A DNA stretch of 64,000 bases from an uncultured Paracoccaceae bacterium (lineage in GTDB: Bacteria > Pseudomonadota > Alphaproteobacteria > Rhodobacterales > Rhodobacteraceae), in the NCBI GenBank assembly GCA_947503175.1, contig CANNCO010000001.1, positions 868,001 to 932,000 on the forward strand. The letters run 5' to 3'. The notes beneath the pieces were generated by a model. The model made no database searches. It was not told the DNA's origin and saw nothing but the letters and a program-made list of their open reading frames with translations. The position numbers and the translations under genes are program-made. Below, piece after piece: positions 37,902 through 45,198 of the stretch. How positions within the stretch are numbered: the stretch's first letter is position 1; every line of letters starts with the position of its first letter.

Positions 37902-38402
37902 TCAGTCGCGCAGCATTTCGGCCACGGAATGCCCCGGATTAAGCTTCATATCGACCCGAAGCTTTGCCCGGCCGCGCGCGACGCGGCTCATCACGGTCCC
38001 CAACGGAAGCCGGTGACGGCGCGCAAGCTCGGCATAGCTGACGCCATCTATGGCATGATGCAGGATCAGTGTGGCCTGCGCGTCAGGCAGATGCGACAGG
38101 GCTTCTAGAACATCCGTCGTCGCAAGGCGCCGCGTGGCATCCGGACTGGTCTGCGGCGCATTCTTGGCATCAAGCTCTTCCATCGGGCGCGATGCTCTGA
38201 ACGCAAGATTGCGCAGTGTTCGGAAAAGGTAGCGTTCCACATCCTCGATCGGTGGATCCTTTGCCAGACGGGTCCACACCTGCAGCAGCGTTTCCTGCAC
38301 CAGATCCTCGGCAGCCGCCCAGTCGCCGCTGTAACGCCGCGCCCGCCGCAGAAGCCGCGGGCGCATGCGCATGAGTTCGGCGGTTCGATCAACGTGCTTC
38401 AT
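37902..38402 (-). CDS. ECF-type RNA polymerase sigma factor
   Basis: Small sigma-70 family member directing RNA polymerase to a dedicated promoter set. Region 2 contains WAAAEDLVQETLLQVW (about 28-43) and RYLFRTLRNLAFRASR (about 57-72); region 4 has LPDAQATLILHHAIDGVSYAELARRHRLPLGTVMSRVARGRAKL (about 104-147), a helix-turn-helix. Length 166 and absence of region 3 fit the ECF group. No anti-sigma gene adjoins it; instead a small EF-hand protein gene is divergent, 234 bp away. The start is ATG 38402 (MKHVDRTAEL). Confidence 0.9.
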   Translation of the reverse strand: MKHVDRTAELMRMRPRLLRRARRYSGDWAAAEDLVQETLLQVWTRLAKDPPIEDVERYLFRTLRNLAFRASRPMEELDAKNAPQTSPDATRRLATTDVLEALSHLPDAQATLILHHAIDGVSYAELARRHRLPLGTVMSRVARGRAKLRVDMKLNPGHSVAEMLRD

Positions 38403-38636
38403 AACAGTCCCTTTTGTTCTCCATGGCCGAGGATGGTGGATTCAGCGCCCGCCGTCCGACGCTGGCTGCTTTCTGCCAGCAAACTGGCAAAGGATCGCCC
38501 GTCCGATTGCGCCGGTTCGGCGGCGAACCGCATAGTTTTGGGTGAAGATGGATGGGTTGGCCGCTCTCAGGCTCTAACCAGACAGGAGCGCGCAAAAAGC
38601 CGTTCCGAAAACAACAAGACTTCACAGGAGAAACCA

Positions 38637-38879
38637 ATGACCAAGACATATCTCGGACTGGCTGCAGCCACTGTCGCCCTTATGGCCACTCCGGCTCTTG
38701 CTGCGACACTCGATGCAGATGGTGACGGACTTGTCACATTCGAGGAGATGACGGCCGCAATGCCTGAAATCTCCGAAGAAACCTTCATGCTGATCGACGC
38801 CAACGCAGATGGCGCGGTCGATGCGGAAGAGTTGGCCACAGCCGAGCAGGCGGGTACGATTCCGCCACAGGACAGCTAA
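38637..38879 (+). CDS. Small secreted EF-hand protein
   Basis: The ORF opens at 38394, but ATG 38637 has AGGAG 7 bp upstream and begins a signal peptide (MTKTYLGLAAATVALMATPALA). The mature part of about 58 residues has two EF-hand loops: DADGDGLVTFEE and DANADGAVDAEE, both with Ca-binding spacing D-x-D/N-x-D-G and an acidic residue at position 12. Probably a periplasmic calcium-binding protein. Divergent from the ECF sigma gene; regulation by that sigma is inference. Confidence 0.88.
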   Translation: MTKTYLGLAAATVALMATPALAATLDADGDGLVTFEEMTAAMPEISEETFMLIDANADGAVDAEELATAEQAGTIPPQDS

Positions 38880-38911
38880 GACCTCCCCGGCGCAAAACTG
38901 CGCCAAACCTC

Positions 38912-38941
38912 GCCGGAGGCCCCTGTCCCTGGGTCTCCGGC
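38912..38941 (+). terminator. Hairpin downstream of the EF-hand gene
   Basis: GCCGGAGGCCC and GGGTCTCCGGC pair over 11 bp (one G-T) around an 8-nt loop; a smaller hairpin GGCGCA-AAAC-TGCGCC precedes it at 38889-38904. No T-run follows, so it may be a processing or stability element as much as a terminator. Confidence 0.45.
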
Positions 38942-39060
38942 ACCTTGCCGGGGATACCAGTTGCCGCCTCGGAACCCCGTTTCTTCCCCAAATTTGACAG
39001 ATTTCCCAGCGATACCCGAACTCGGGTGGGTGGCGATTGAACTATTTGAGGGGTCGTTCG

Positions 39061-39765
39061 ATGCCAGCTGCTCGTAATTCGTCCGGATTTAATCCCTATG
39101 TTCGCGCCCATGGTAAACGGCGCCGTTCAGCCAAGGCGCTGATTGCCGCGCTCGCCACAAGTCTTGGACTGGCCGCCGCTCTGACAGTCGGTGCTGCCAG
39201 TCCGGCCTATGCTGCAAGTCTGCCCAACAGCTTCATTATCGCGACGAAGTCCGTGGCGGCTCCGATTGGTTTCGCGGGCGTCTGCGAACGGTATTCCTGG
39301 GCCTGCATTTCAAGGTCGGCTTCGGCAAAATCCTATTCCGCGGACCAGAAACTGCGTCTCGCCTCACGCGTGAACCTGTCAGTCAACCGGACAGTCCGCG
39401 AAGTGTCCGACAATCGCCAGTACCGTGTGTCTGAGCACTGGGCACTGCCCACCCGACGTGGCGGCGACTGCGAAGACTTTGCCCTTCTCAAGAAGAAAAA
39501 CCTGATGGCGCTTGGCGTACCCGCGGAGAAGCTTCTGATCGCAACTGTCCTGGATCGCAAGAGGCGCCCACATGCTGTTCTTGTGATGCGCACGGCAGGC
39601 GGCGACTTCGTGCTCGATAACCTCACCAACAAGATCAAGCCCTGGAAAGAGACCGGCTATTCGTTCCTGCGAATGCAAAGCCCCGAGGCCCCCAGCCGGT
39701 GGACGGCAGTGATGGCGGGCGGTATCTTTGACAAGGCCAGACCGAGGGCACAGGCGGGCGCCTGA
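39061..39765 (+). CDS. Transglutaminase-like cysteine peptidase (BTLCP family)
   Basis: Predicted periplasmic protease of the bacterial transglutaminase-like family. A long basic N terminus precedes a signal sequence (ALIAALATSLGLAAALTVGAASPAYA, about residues 25-52). The catalytic triad is readable: Cys in RRGGDCEDFALLKK (about 135), His in RRPHAVLVM (about 172) and Asp in GDFVLDNLTN (about 187). Family members often work with LapD-type c-di-GMP receptors (as LapG), but no such partner is adjacent. The track start 39037 is TTG; ATG 39061 has GAGGGG upstream. Length 234. Confidence 0.88.
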   Translation: MPAARNSSGFNPYVRAHGKRRRSAKALIAALATSLGLAAALTVGAASPAYAASLPNSFIIATKSVAAPIGFAGVCERYSWACISRSASAKSYSADQKLRLASRVNLSVNRTVREVSDNRQYRVSEHWALPTRRGGDCEDFALLKKKNLMALGVPAEKLLIATVLDRKRRPHAVLVMRTAGGDFVLDNLTNKIKPWKETGYSFLRMQSPEAPSRWTAVMAGGIFDKARPRAQAGA

Positions 39766-39795
39766 ACGCCCCGAAAAACCCTGCAAAGACAGGTC

Positions 39796-39837
39796 GGCCC
39801 GCTGCACTTTACCCCCGTGCAGCGGGCCGCTCCTGTT
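39796..39837. terminator. Long hairpin between the BTLCP gene and ilvH (probable bidirectional terminator)
   Basis: GGCCCGCTGCAC and GTGCAGCGGGCC are a perfect 12-bp inverted repeat around a 9-nt loop (39796-39828), followed rightward by GCTCCTGTTT. It is 31 bp after the BTLCP stop. The ilvH gene ends 210 bp away on the other strand, so it could stop both. Confidence 0.65.
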
Positions 39838-40048
39838 TCGCACCCGGGCCCCACTGCGTCCGTCCCCAGAACGGTCGCAACCCCATCAGGGCTGCCGGGC
39901 CGCGCAAACAAAGCCCCCACCTGCAGCGCGTCTGGCTGTATTGCCCCGCATGGTCGCAAGGATCAATTCCAAGGGTATCAATCGGCCCGATTGTCGACAT
40001 CTGCGCCGCAGTGCGCGGCCTTTGCGGCGTTTGGTCAGAAAGTGCCGC

Positions 40049-40612
40049 CTAGGATGCACCTCTGGAAAGAGCTGCAACGCCTGTTCGAGCCACTTCGAGA
40101 AGGCCAAGAGGACGCATAAGCTCTGCAAATGCATCGATTTTTTCGGGCGGGCCGGTGATCTCGAATACAAAGGAGTTCAACGTCGAATCAACGACGTTCG
40201 CTCTGAAGATCTCGGCGAGACGTAGCGCCTCGATCCGTTTCTCTCCCTCGCCGGCCACCTTGAACAGCGCAAGTTCACGTTCAACGCTTGGACCTTCGAC
40301 GGTCAGGTCATGTACCTCGTGCACCGGCACGATCCGGCCCAGCTGCGCCTTGATCTGTTCGATAACGCTAGGCGTACCGGTCGTCACGATCGTAATTCGC
40401 GACAGATGGCCCAAGTGATCCACTTCCGCGACGGTCAGGCTTTCGATGTTGTAACCGCGCCCCGAGAAAAGCCCGATAACGCGGGCCAGAACGCCGGCTT
40501 CGTTGTCGACCACGACCGTCAGCGTGTGCCGCTCTGTCTGTTCGGCATGGGGATCACGCAGATCATAGGCAGAATGGCTTGAGACACCCTTCTTGAGTTT
40601 TAGCGGGGACAT
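40049..40612 (-). CDS. ilvH: Acetolactate synthase small (regulatory) subunit
   Basis: Regulates IlvI and mediates valine feedback inhibition. The N-terminal ACT domain starts ERHTLTVVVDNEAGVLARVIGLFSGRGYNIESLTV (about residues 27-61); the C-terminal domain (about 105-187) contains EIFRANVVDSTLNSFVFEITG. Length 187 is slightly long because of a 25-residue N-terminal extension (MSPLKLKKGVSSHSAYDL...). It is 42 bp downstream of ilvI on the same strand. Confidence 0.95.
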   Translation of the reverse strand: MSPLKLKKGVSSHSAYDLRDPHAEQTERHTLTVVVDNEAGVLARVIGLFSGRGYNIESLTVAEVDHLGHLSRITIVTTGTPSVIEQIKAQLGRIVPVHEVHDLTVEGPSVERELALFKVAGEGEKRIEALRLAEIFRANVVDSTLNSFVFEITGPPEKIDAFAELMRPLGLLEVARTGVAALSRGAS

Positions 40613-40654
40613 GAGAGTCTTTCTTTGTTGTCGTCAGTTCGTTTGATTGCGGCT

Positions 40655-42412
40655 CTACACAAGAACCGACCCCTTCGCATCAATGACGCCATGTGTTTCG
40701 GCCTCACCCAAAAGCATTTCATTATGGGCCTTGCCGGACGGGATCATCGGGAAGCAGTTTTCGTGCTTTTCCACAAGACAATCGAAGATAACCGGCCCGT
40801 CGTGGTCCAGCATCTCCATGATTGCGTCATCCAGATCGGCCGGATCCTTGCAAAGGATGCCTTTCGCGCCGAATGCTTCGGCCAGCTTGACGAAATCGGG
40901 CAGGGCTTCGGACCATGAATGGCTGTAGCGTTCGCCATGCAGCAGTTCCTGCCACTGGCGCACCATGCCCAAGCGCTCGTTGTTCAGAATGAACTGTTTC
41001 ACAGGCAGACGGTACTGAACCGCCGTGCCCATCTCCTGCATGTTCATCAGCCAGGACGCCTCGCCCGCGACATTGATGACAAGCGCATCGGGATGCGCCA
41101 TCTGAACGCCGATGGAGGCGGGAAAGCCATAGCCCATGGTGCCGAGACCACCGGACGTCATCCATTGGTTCGGTTCTTCGAAGCCAAGATATTGGGCTGC
41201 CCACATCTGGTGCTGGCCCACTTCAGTACAAATGAAACGGTCCTTGCGATGCTTCGTCAGTTCTTCCAGCCGCTTTACCGCATATTGCGGCTTGATCGTC
41301 TTGGCCGAGTTGGTGAATGCGAGGCAATCAACCTTGCGCCAGTCCTTGATCTGGTTCCACCATTGCTGAACGTCAGAAGCGTTCGTCTTTGACCCACGGG
41401 ACTTCCACAATGCGATCACATCCTTCAGGACATTCGCGACGTCGCCGATGATCGGCACGTCGACCCGGATCACCTTGTTGATCGAGGACGGATCGATATC
41501 GATATGAGCTTTCCGTGACTCAGGGCTGAAAGCGTTCAGCCGCCCGGTGATCCGGTCATCGAAGCGTGCCCCGACATTGATCATCACATCGCAGCCATGC
41601 ATCGCCAGATTGGCCTCGTAGAGCCCATGCATTCCCAGCATCCCAATCCAGTTCTTGCCGGAAGCCGGGTAGGCTCCGAGGCCCATCAGGGTAGAGGTGC
41701 ATGGAAAGCCGGTGGCATCGACCAGCTTACGCAGCAATGTCGATGCTTCCGGTCCTGAATTGATCACGCCGCCGCCTGTGTAGAAGACGGGGCGTTCCGC
41801 CGTCTCGATCATCTCGACCAGACGCTCGATCTGCTCGGGATCTCCGGACACTCGCGGCTGATAGTGGTCTGTCCGCGCCTCTTCCGGGGACGAATACGTG
41901 CCGGACGCGAACTGAACGTCCTTTGGAATATCAACAAGGACGGGGCCGGGCCGCCCGGATTTCGCGACGTGGAACGCCTGATGGATCACGTCGGACAGTG
42001 AATCCGTATCGTTAATCAGCCAGTTGTGCTTGGTGCAGGGTCGCGTGATGCCGACCGTGTCGGCCTCCTGAAACGCATCGGTTCCGATCATGAAGGTCGG
42101 CACCTGACCGGTCAGAACAACAATCGGGATCGAGTCCATCAACGCATCGGTCAGGCCGGTCACGGCATTCGTGGCACCGGGGCCGGACGTCACGAGACAG
42201 ACACCAGGCTTGTTCGTCGAACGGGCATAGCCTTCTGCCGCGTGGACCGCACCCTGCTCGTGCCGGACCAGCACATGACGGATGTCGTTCTGTTTGAATA
42301 TCTCGTCATAAATCGGAAGGACAGCACCGCCGGGGTAGCCAAAGACGACATCAACCCCCTGATCCTTGAGGGCCTTAACCACCATCGCAGCGCCTGTCAT
42401 TGTCTGTGCCAT
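40655..42412 (-). CDS. ilvI: Acetolactate synthase large (catalytic) subunit
   Basis: Thiamine-diphosphate enzyme that condenses pyruvate with pyruvate or 2-oxobutyrate, first common step of valine, leucine and isoleucine synthesis. Seen: [15 protein letters not shown] with the catalytic Glu in [15 protein letters not shown] (about residue 50), and the ThDP-binding region [17 protein letters not shown] to [17 protein letters not shown] (about 415-455). Length 585. The ATG at 42412 lies 30 bp after a leader terminator, so expression is under attenuation control. Confidence 0.96.
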   Translation of the reverse strand: MAQTMTGAAMVVKALKDQGVDVVFGYPGGAVLPIYDEIFKQNDIRHVLVRHEQGAVHAAEGYARSTNKPGVCLVTSGPGATNAVTGLTDALMDSIPIVVLTGQVPTFMIGTDAFQEADTVGITRPCTKHNWLINDTDSLSDVIHQAFHVAKSGRPGPVLVDIPKDVQFASGTYSSPEEARTDHYQPRVSGDPEQIERLVEMIETAERPVFYTGGGVINSGPEASTLLRKLVDATGFPCTSTLMGLGAYPASGKNWIGMLGMHGLYEANLAMHGCDVMINVGARFDDRITGRLNAFSPESRKAHIDIDPSSINKVIRVDVPIIGDVANVLKDVIALWKSRGSKTNASDVQQWWNQIKDWRKVDCLAFTNSAKTIKPQYAVKRLEELTKHRKDRFICTEVGQHQMWAAQYLGFEEPNQWMTSGGLGTMGYGFPASIGVQMAHPDALVINVAGEASWLMNMQEMGTAVQYRLPVKQFILNNERLGMVRQWQELLHGERYSHSWSEALPDFVKLAEAFGAKGILCKDPADLDDAIMEMLDHDGPVIFDCLVEKHENCFPMIPSGKAHNEMLLGEAETHGVIDAKGSVLV

Positions 42413-42441
42413 ATCGTCCGTACCTTACTGTTTTCGCGCAT

Positions 42442-42469
42442 AAAAAAGCCCCCGGGGTTAATCGGGGGC
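42442..42469 (-). terminator. ilv attenuator terminator hairpin
   Basis: On the minus strand GCCCCCG-ATTAACCC-CGGGGGC is a 7-bp GC stem followed by TTTTTT, 30 bp before ilvI. Its upstream arm overlaps an alternative 10-bp stem (GGCGCATGGG at 42467-42476 with CCCATGCGCC at 42502-42511), so the two structures exclude each other. Confidence 0.9.
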
Positions 42470-42511
42470 GCATGGGGTACCAATTGGGTGTCCGTTACCG
42501 GCCCATGCGCC
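42467..42511 (-). promoter_or_regulatory. ilv attenuator antiterminator stem
   Basis: A perfect 10-bp inverted repeat pairs the end of the leader-peptide coding region with the arm needed for the terminator. A ribosome stalled at the Val/Ile/Leu codons would leave it free to form and so block termination; completing the leader would open it. Confidence 0.75.
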
Positions 42512-42542
42512 ACTTTCCTAGAATTACGACGACCCGTATCAT
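42495..42542 (-). CDS. ilv leader peptide (attenuation)
   Basis: A 15-residue leader, MIRVVVILGKWRMGR, with the run Val-Val-Val-Ile-Leu directly after the third codon. AGGGAG lies about 8 bp before the ATG. It is the sensing element for branched-chain aminoacyl-tRNA: scarcity stalls the ribosome on the run and favours the antiterminator. Its small size kept it out of the ORF track. Known class of leader; this instance is read directly from the sequence. Confidence 0.88.
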   Translation of the reverse strand: MIRVVVILGKWRMGR

Positions 42543-42570
42543 TCCGAAGGCTCCCTAATCAGTGATCGGG

Positions 42571-42599
42571 ACTTTACGGAGGGTGATTTGGGGCGTCAA
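42571..42599 (-). promoter_or_regulatory. ilv leader promoter
   Basis: On the minus strand TTGACG (42599-42594) and TAAAGT (42576-42571) are separated by exactly 17 bp. Transcription would begin about 20 bp before the leader peptide ATG at 42542. Confidence 0.7.
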
Positions 42600-42733
42600 C
42601 AGCCATTTGCCTGAATTTTCATGCGCGGGGAGAGTTTTTTCTTTTCGCAAGTTGCGCTGTCTTGAGGAAATTCGGAACAATCATGAAATCGAGGGGTGTT
42701 TGCTCCTTACGTCCACATGGAACCGATGCTCCG

Positions 42734-42764
42734 GAAGCTGGCCTGCCCGATTTCGGCCAGCTTC
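42734..42764. repeat. 10-bp perfect inverted repeat (hairpin)
   Basis: GAAGCTGGCC and GGCCAGCTTC flank an 11-nt spacer. There is no T-run on either side. Could be the fold of an untranslated RNA or a weak terminator. Confidence 0.5.
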
Positions 42765-42968
42765 AAGCCGACACCTCATGCCGCTTCGGCAATGGTCAAG
42801 ATGACAACCGTAAGCGGAGGCCGGAAATTTGCTTTTCGCCGCAAGCCGGAACAAGGTTCACTCATCGATCTCCTGACCCCGGAAATGCGTGACTGGTCAC
42901 ACACACGATTCGCAATACTCCCCCTCAAGCACCTCCCACCTGAACCGAACGGGCGGCAATCACGTACT

Positions 42969-42980
42969 GTTAGCGCTAAT
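42969..42980. promoter_or_regulatory. GTTAGCGCTAAT operator upstream of the TRAP operon
   Basis: TTAGCGCTAA is a 10-bp perfect palindrome with the central CG typical of LacI-family operators. It lies 136 bp before dctP. Eleven of the 12 bases are identical with the operator before edd at 55314. Confidence 0.6.
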
Positions 42981-43115
42981 TTACACGATATTGATCTTCA
43001 AACCCGCATCGACGGAGAACTGGGTATTTATTCCCGCCGAACTAATCTCTAGTTTCCGATCACTAATTCACGCCGCCTGCAAATGGCGGGACACTACCTA
43101 TGGGAGAAGATAATC

Positions 43116-44201
43116 ATGGATCGTCGTTCTTTTCTAAAGAACTCCGCACTCGGCAGTTCCGCTGTCGCAGCGACCGCATTGGCCGCACCGGCCTATGCGC
43201 AAGGCAACCGCACACTGACTATGGTAACTTCGGTGCCGCACGGTTTTGCCGTGTTCGATGACGCTGCGGTTTACTTCGCCGAAGCAGTCACTGCCATGTC
43301 CGACGGTGCGCTGACAATCGACAAGAAGGCCGCCGGCGAGCTTGTTGGCGCGTTCGAAGTGTTTGACGCTGTGTCTTCGGGTCAGGCCGACATGTATCAC
43401 TCGGCCGAGTACTACTTCGGTGGTCAGCATCCGGGTTACTACTACTTCACATCCGTTCCATTCGGCGCAACCGCTCAGGAATTCTCCAACTGGTACTACC
43501 ATGGCGGCGGTCGCGACCTGCACGACCAGCTTGGCCAGATCTTCGGTCTCAAGACTTTCATTTCCGGCTCAACGGCGATGCAGCCGGGCGGCTGGTTCCG
43601 TGAGCCGATCAATTCGGCCGAAGACCTGAACGGCCTCAAGTTCCGGATGCCCGGCATTGGCGGACTTGCCCTCGGCCGGACCGGCGTGTCGGTTCAGAAC
43701 GTCCCCGGTGGCGAGATCTATCAGGCGCTGGCATCCGGTGCCATTGACGGTGCCGAATGGATCGGACCCTTCGCGGACGAACGTCTTGGCTTCCAGGAAA
43801 TCTGCAAGCACTACTACACGGCTGGCTTCCACGAGCCCGGCTCGGCTCTGGCTGCGTCGATCAATCTCGATATCTGGGAAGATCTGTCGCCAGCCCATCA
43901 GGCGATCATCGAAAACGCGTCGATCGCTGCAACGCATTGGAACACCGCACAAACGCTCTCCAACAATGGCGCGGCGCTAGAGCGTATCCGGGCAAGCGGG
44001 GTCAGTATCGAGCAGTTCTCGGACGACGTATGGGATGCCTTTGGTGTTGCAGCCGCCGGCGCTCTCGACGAGTTTATGGACGATCCGATCTATGCGGAGA
44101 TCCGCGCCAGCTACGAGGTCTCGATTAAGTCGAGCGCGGGTTGGGCAAGCCAGTCTGATGCAATCTATGTGGCTCAGCGCGAGCGGGTCCTGCGCGGCTA
44201 A
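43116..44201 (+). CDS. TRAP transporter substrate-binding protein (TakP-like, 2-oxo-acid type)
   Basis: Periplasmic solute receptor. The N terminus MDRRSFLKNSALGSSAVAATALAAPAYA is a Tat-type signal (DRRSFLK). The body has the TRAP receptor pattern, with NVPGGEIYQALASGAIDGAEWIGPF (about residues 196-220) and YYTAGFHEPGSAL (about 232-244). These blocks resemble TakP of Rhodobacter sphaeroides, which binds pyruvate and other 2-oxo acids; that specificity is inference. ATG 43116 has GGGAGAAG upstream; the track's 43083 is earlier. Length 361. First gene of a three-gene operon. Confidence 0.88.
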   Translation: MDRRSFLKNSALGSSAVAATALAAPAYAQGNRTLTMVTSVPHGFAVFDDAAVYFAEAVTAMSDGALTIDKKAAGELVGAFEVFDAVSSGQADMYHSAEYYFGGQHPGYYYFTSVPFGATAQEFSNWYYHGGGRDLHDQLGQIFGLKTFISGSTAMQPGGWFREPINSAEDLNGLKFRMPGIGGLALGRTGVSVQNVPGGEIYQALASGAIDGAEWIGPFADERLGFQEICKHYYTAGFHEPGSALAASINLDIWEDLSPAHQAIIENASIAATHWNTAQTLSNNGAALERIRASGVSIEQFSDDVWDAFGVAAAGALDEFMDDPIYAEIRASYEVSIKSSAGWASQSDAIYVAQRERVLRG

Positions 44202-44293
44202 GTCACGTTGCCTTTCGGTGTCGCCGCGGATGACGTGGCGACACCAACCGGCCGATTTCGGCCCGATAACAAAAGCCGACCGGGGAGGACAGG

Positions 44294-45184
44294 ATGGAGA
44301 TCATTCTGTGGATCGCTACGAACATCGTTCAGGCGTTCGCAAACATCGCATACGCGGTCACGCATCCGGGCCTTTGGCTTAACTGGTCCGACCCTGAGGC
44401 GATCATGCGGTTCGTCTACTATGGCGGATCGGTCGAGTTCTTCTTCGCCATCTTCGTCATACTCCTGATCCTGACGGGGATCGGTGTGTGGAAACACTCC
44501 GTCATGTGGGGTGTTGTGCGCGGGCTCGAAGGGTTCGGAAACACCGTTGGCCGGATCGCCGCCTGGGCCGGGCTTCTGATGGTGGTCCAGCAGATCATCA
44601 TCATCTTCATGCAGCGGATCTTCACCAGGGTGGATCTCAGCTTCGGGTTCGGCGCTCCCGTGACATTCGATATCAGCTGGTGGTCCGAAGAGCTCAAGCT
44701 TTACAACGCGATCATTGTTTGCCTCGCCTGTGCATACACTTTCGTGCAGGGCGGCCACGTCCGGGTTGATTTGGTTTATTCCGCCGTCAACTACCGTAAG
44801 CGCAAGATCATCGATATGATCGGCAGCCTCATTTTCATGATCCCGACCGCGGTCGTGATCTGGATGTATGGCTGGTATTTCATGTGGCGGCACCTGATTA
44901 ATCCGCCTGTTTCGGCCTCGGACTCCCTTGACCGGATGCTTGCCAAGGCGCGGGCATTCCGATGGAGTGTCGAAACAATCGGGTTCAGCCCGAACGGATT
45001 TAACGGGTACTTCCTGTTCAAGGTCCTGATCGTGCTCTTCGCGGGCATGATCTTTCTTCAGGCCGTGGCGTTCTTCTATCGGTCTTACCTGGAACTGCGA
45101 GAAGGCCCCGAAAGCGAGGGCAAGTACCTCGATAAAGACAAGCTTGGCGATGAAGAAGCTGAGATAACAGCGAATATTCACTAG
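44294..45184 (+). CDS. TRAP transporter small permease (DctQ-like)
   Basis: Four principal membrane spans are readable near residues 45-65, 88-108 (AWAGLLMVVQQIIIIFMQR), 139-153 and 174-194, plus a C-terminal span near 240-262. ACAYTFVQGGHVRVDLVY (about 145-162) is the DctQ signature with the conserved HVRVD. Length 296 is well above the usual 160-200, with an N-terminal extra segment and a roughly 45-residue loop before the last span. It is 92 bp after the binding-protein gene and 14 bp before the large permease. Confidence 0.88.
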   Translation: MEIILWIATNIVQAFANIAYAVTHPGLWLNWSDPEAIMRFVYYGGSVEFFFAIFVILLILTGIGVWKHSVMWGVVRGLEGFGNTVGRIAAWAGLLMVVQQIIIIFMQRIFTRVDLSFGFGAPVTFDISWWSEELKLYNAIIVCLACAYTFVQGGHVRVDLVYSAVNYRKRKIIDMIGSLIFMIPTAVVIWMYGWYFMWRHLINPPVSASDSLDRMLAKARAFRWSVETIGFSPNGFNGYFLFKVLIVLFAGMIFLQAVAFFYRSYLELREGPESEGKYLDKDKLGDEEAEITANIH

Positions 45185-45198
45185 GGACGGTCGGGACT

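Larger units (their letters stand above)
42600..43115. other. 516-bp gap between the ilv promoter and the TRAP operon
   Basis: No convincing gene. A 118-codon plus-strand ORF (42696-43052) is open but has no recognisable pattern or ribosome binding site and covers an evident operator. The gap holds a perfect 10-bp hairpin (42734-42764) and the GTTAGCGCTAAT operator (42969-42980). Confidence 0.5.

Noticed and set aside
42696-43052. 118-codon plus-strand ORF in the ilv-TRAP gap
   Set aside because: No ribosome binding site, no family pattern, and it covers the LacI-type operator and a hairpin.
44198-45181. 327-codon minus-strand His/Asp-rich ORF
   Set aside because: Antisense of the DctQ gene; charged composition comes from complementing hydrophobic codons.
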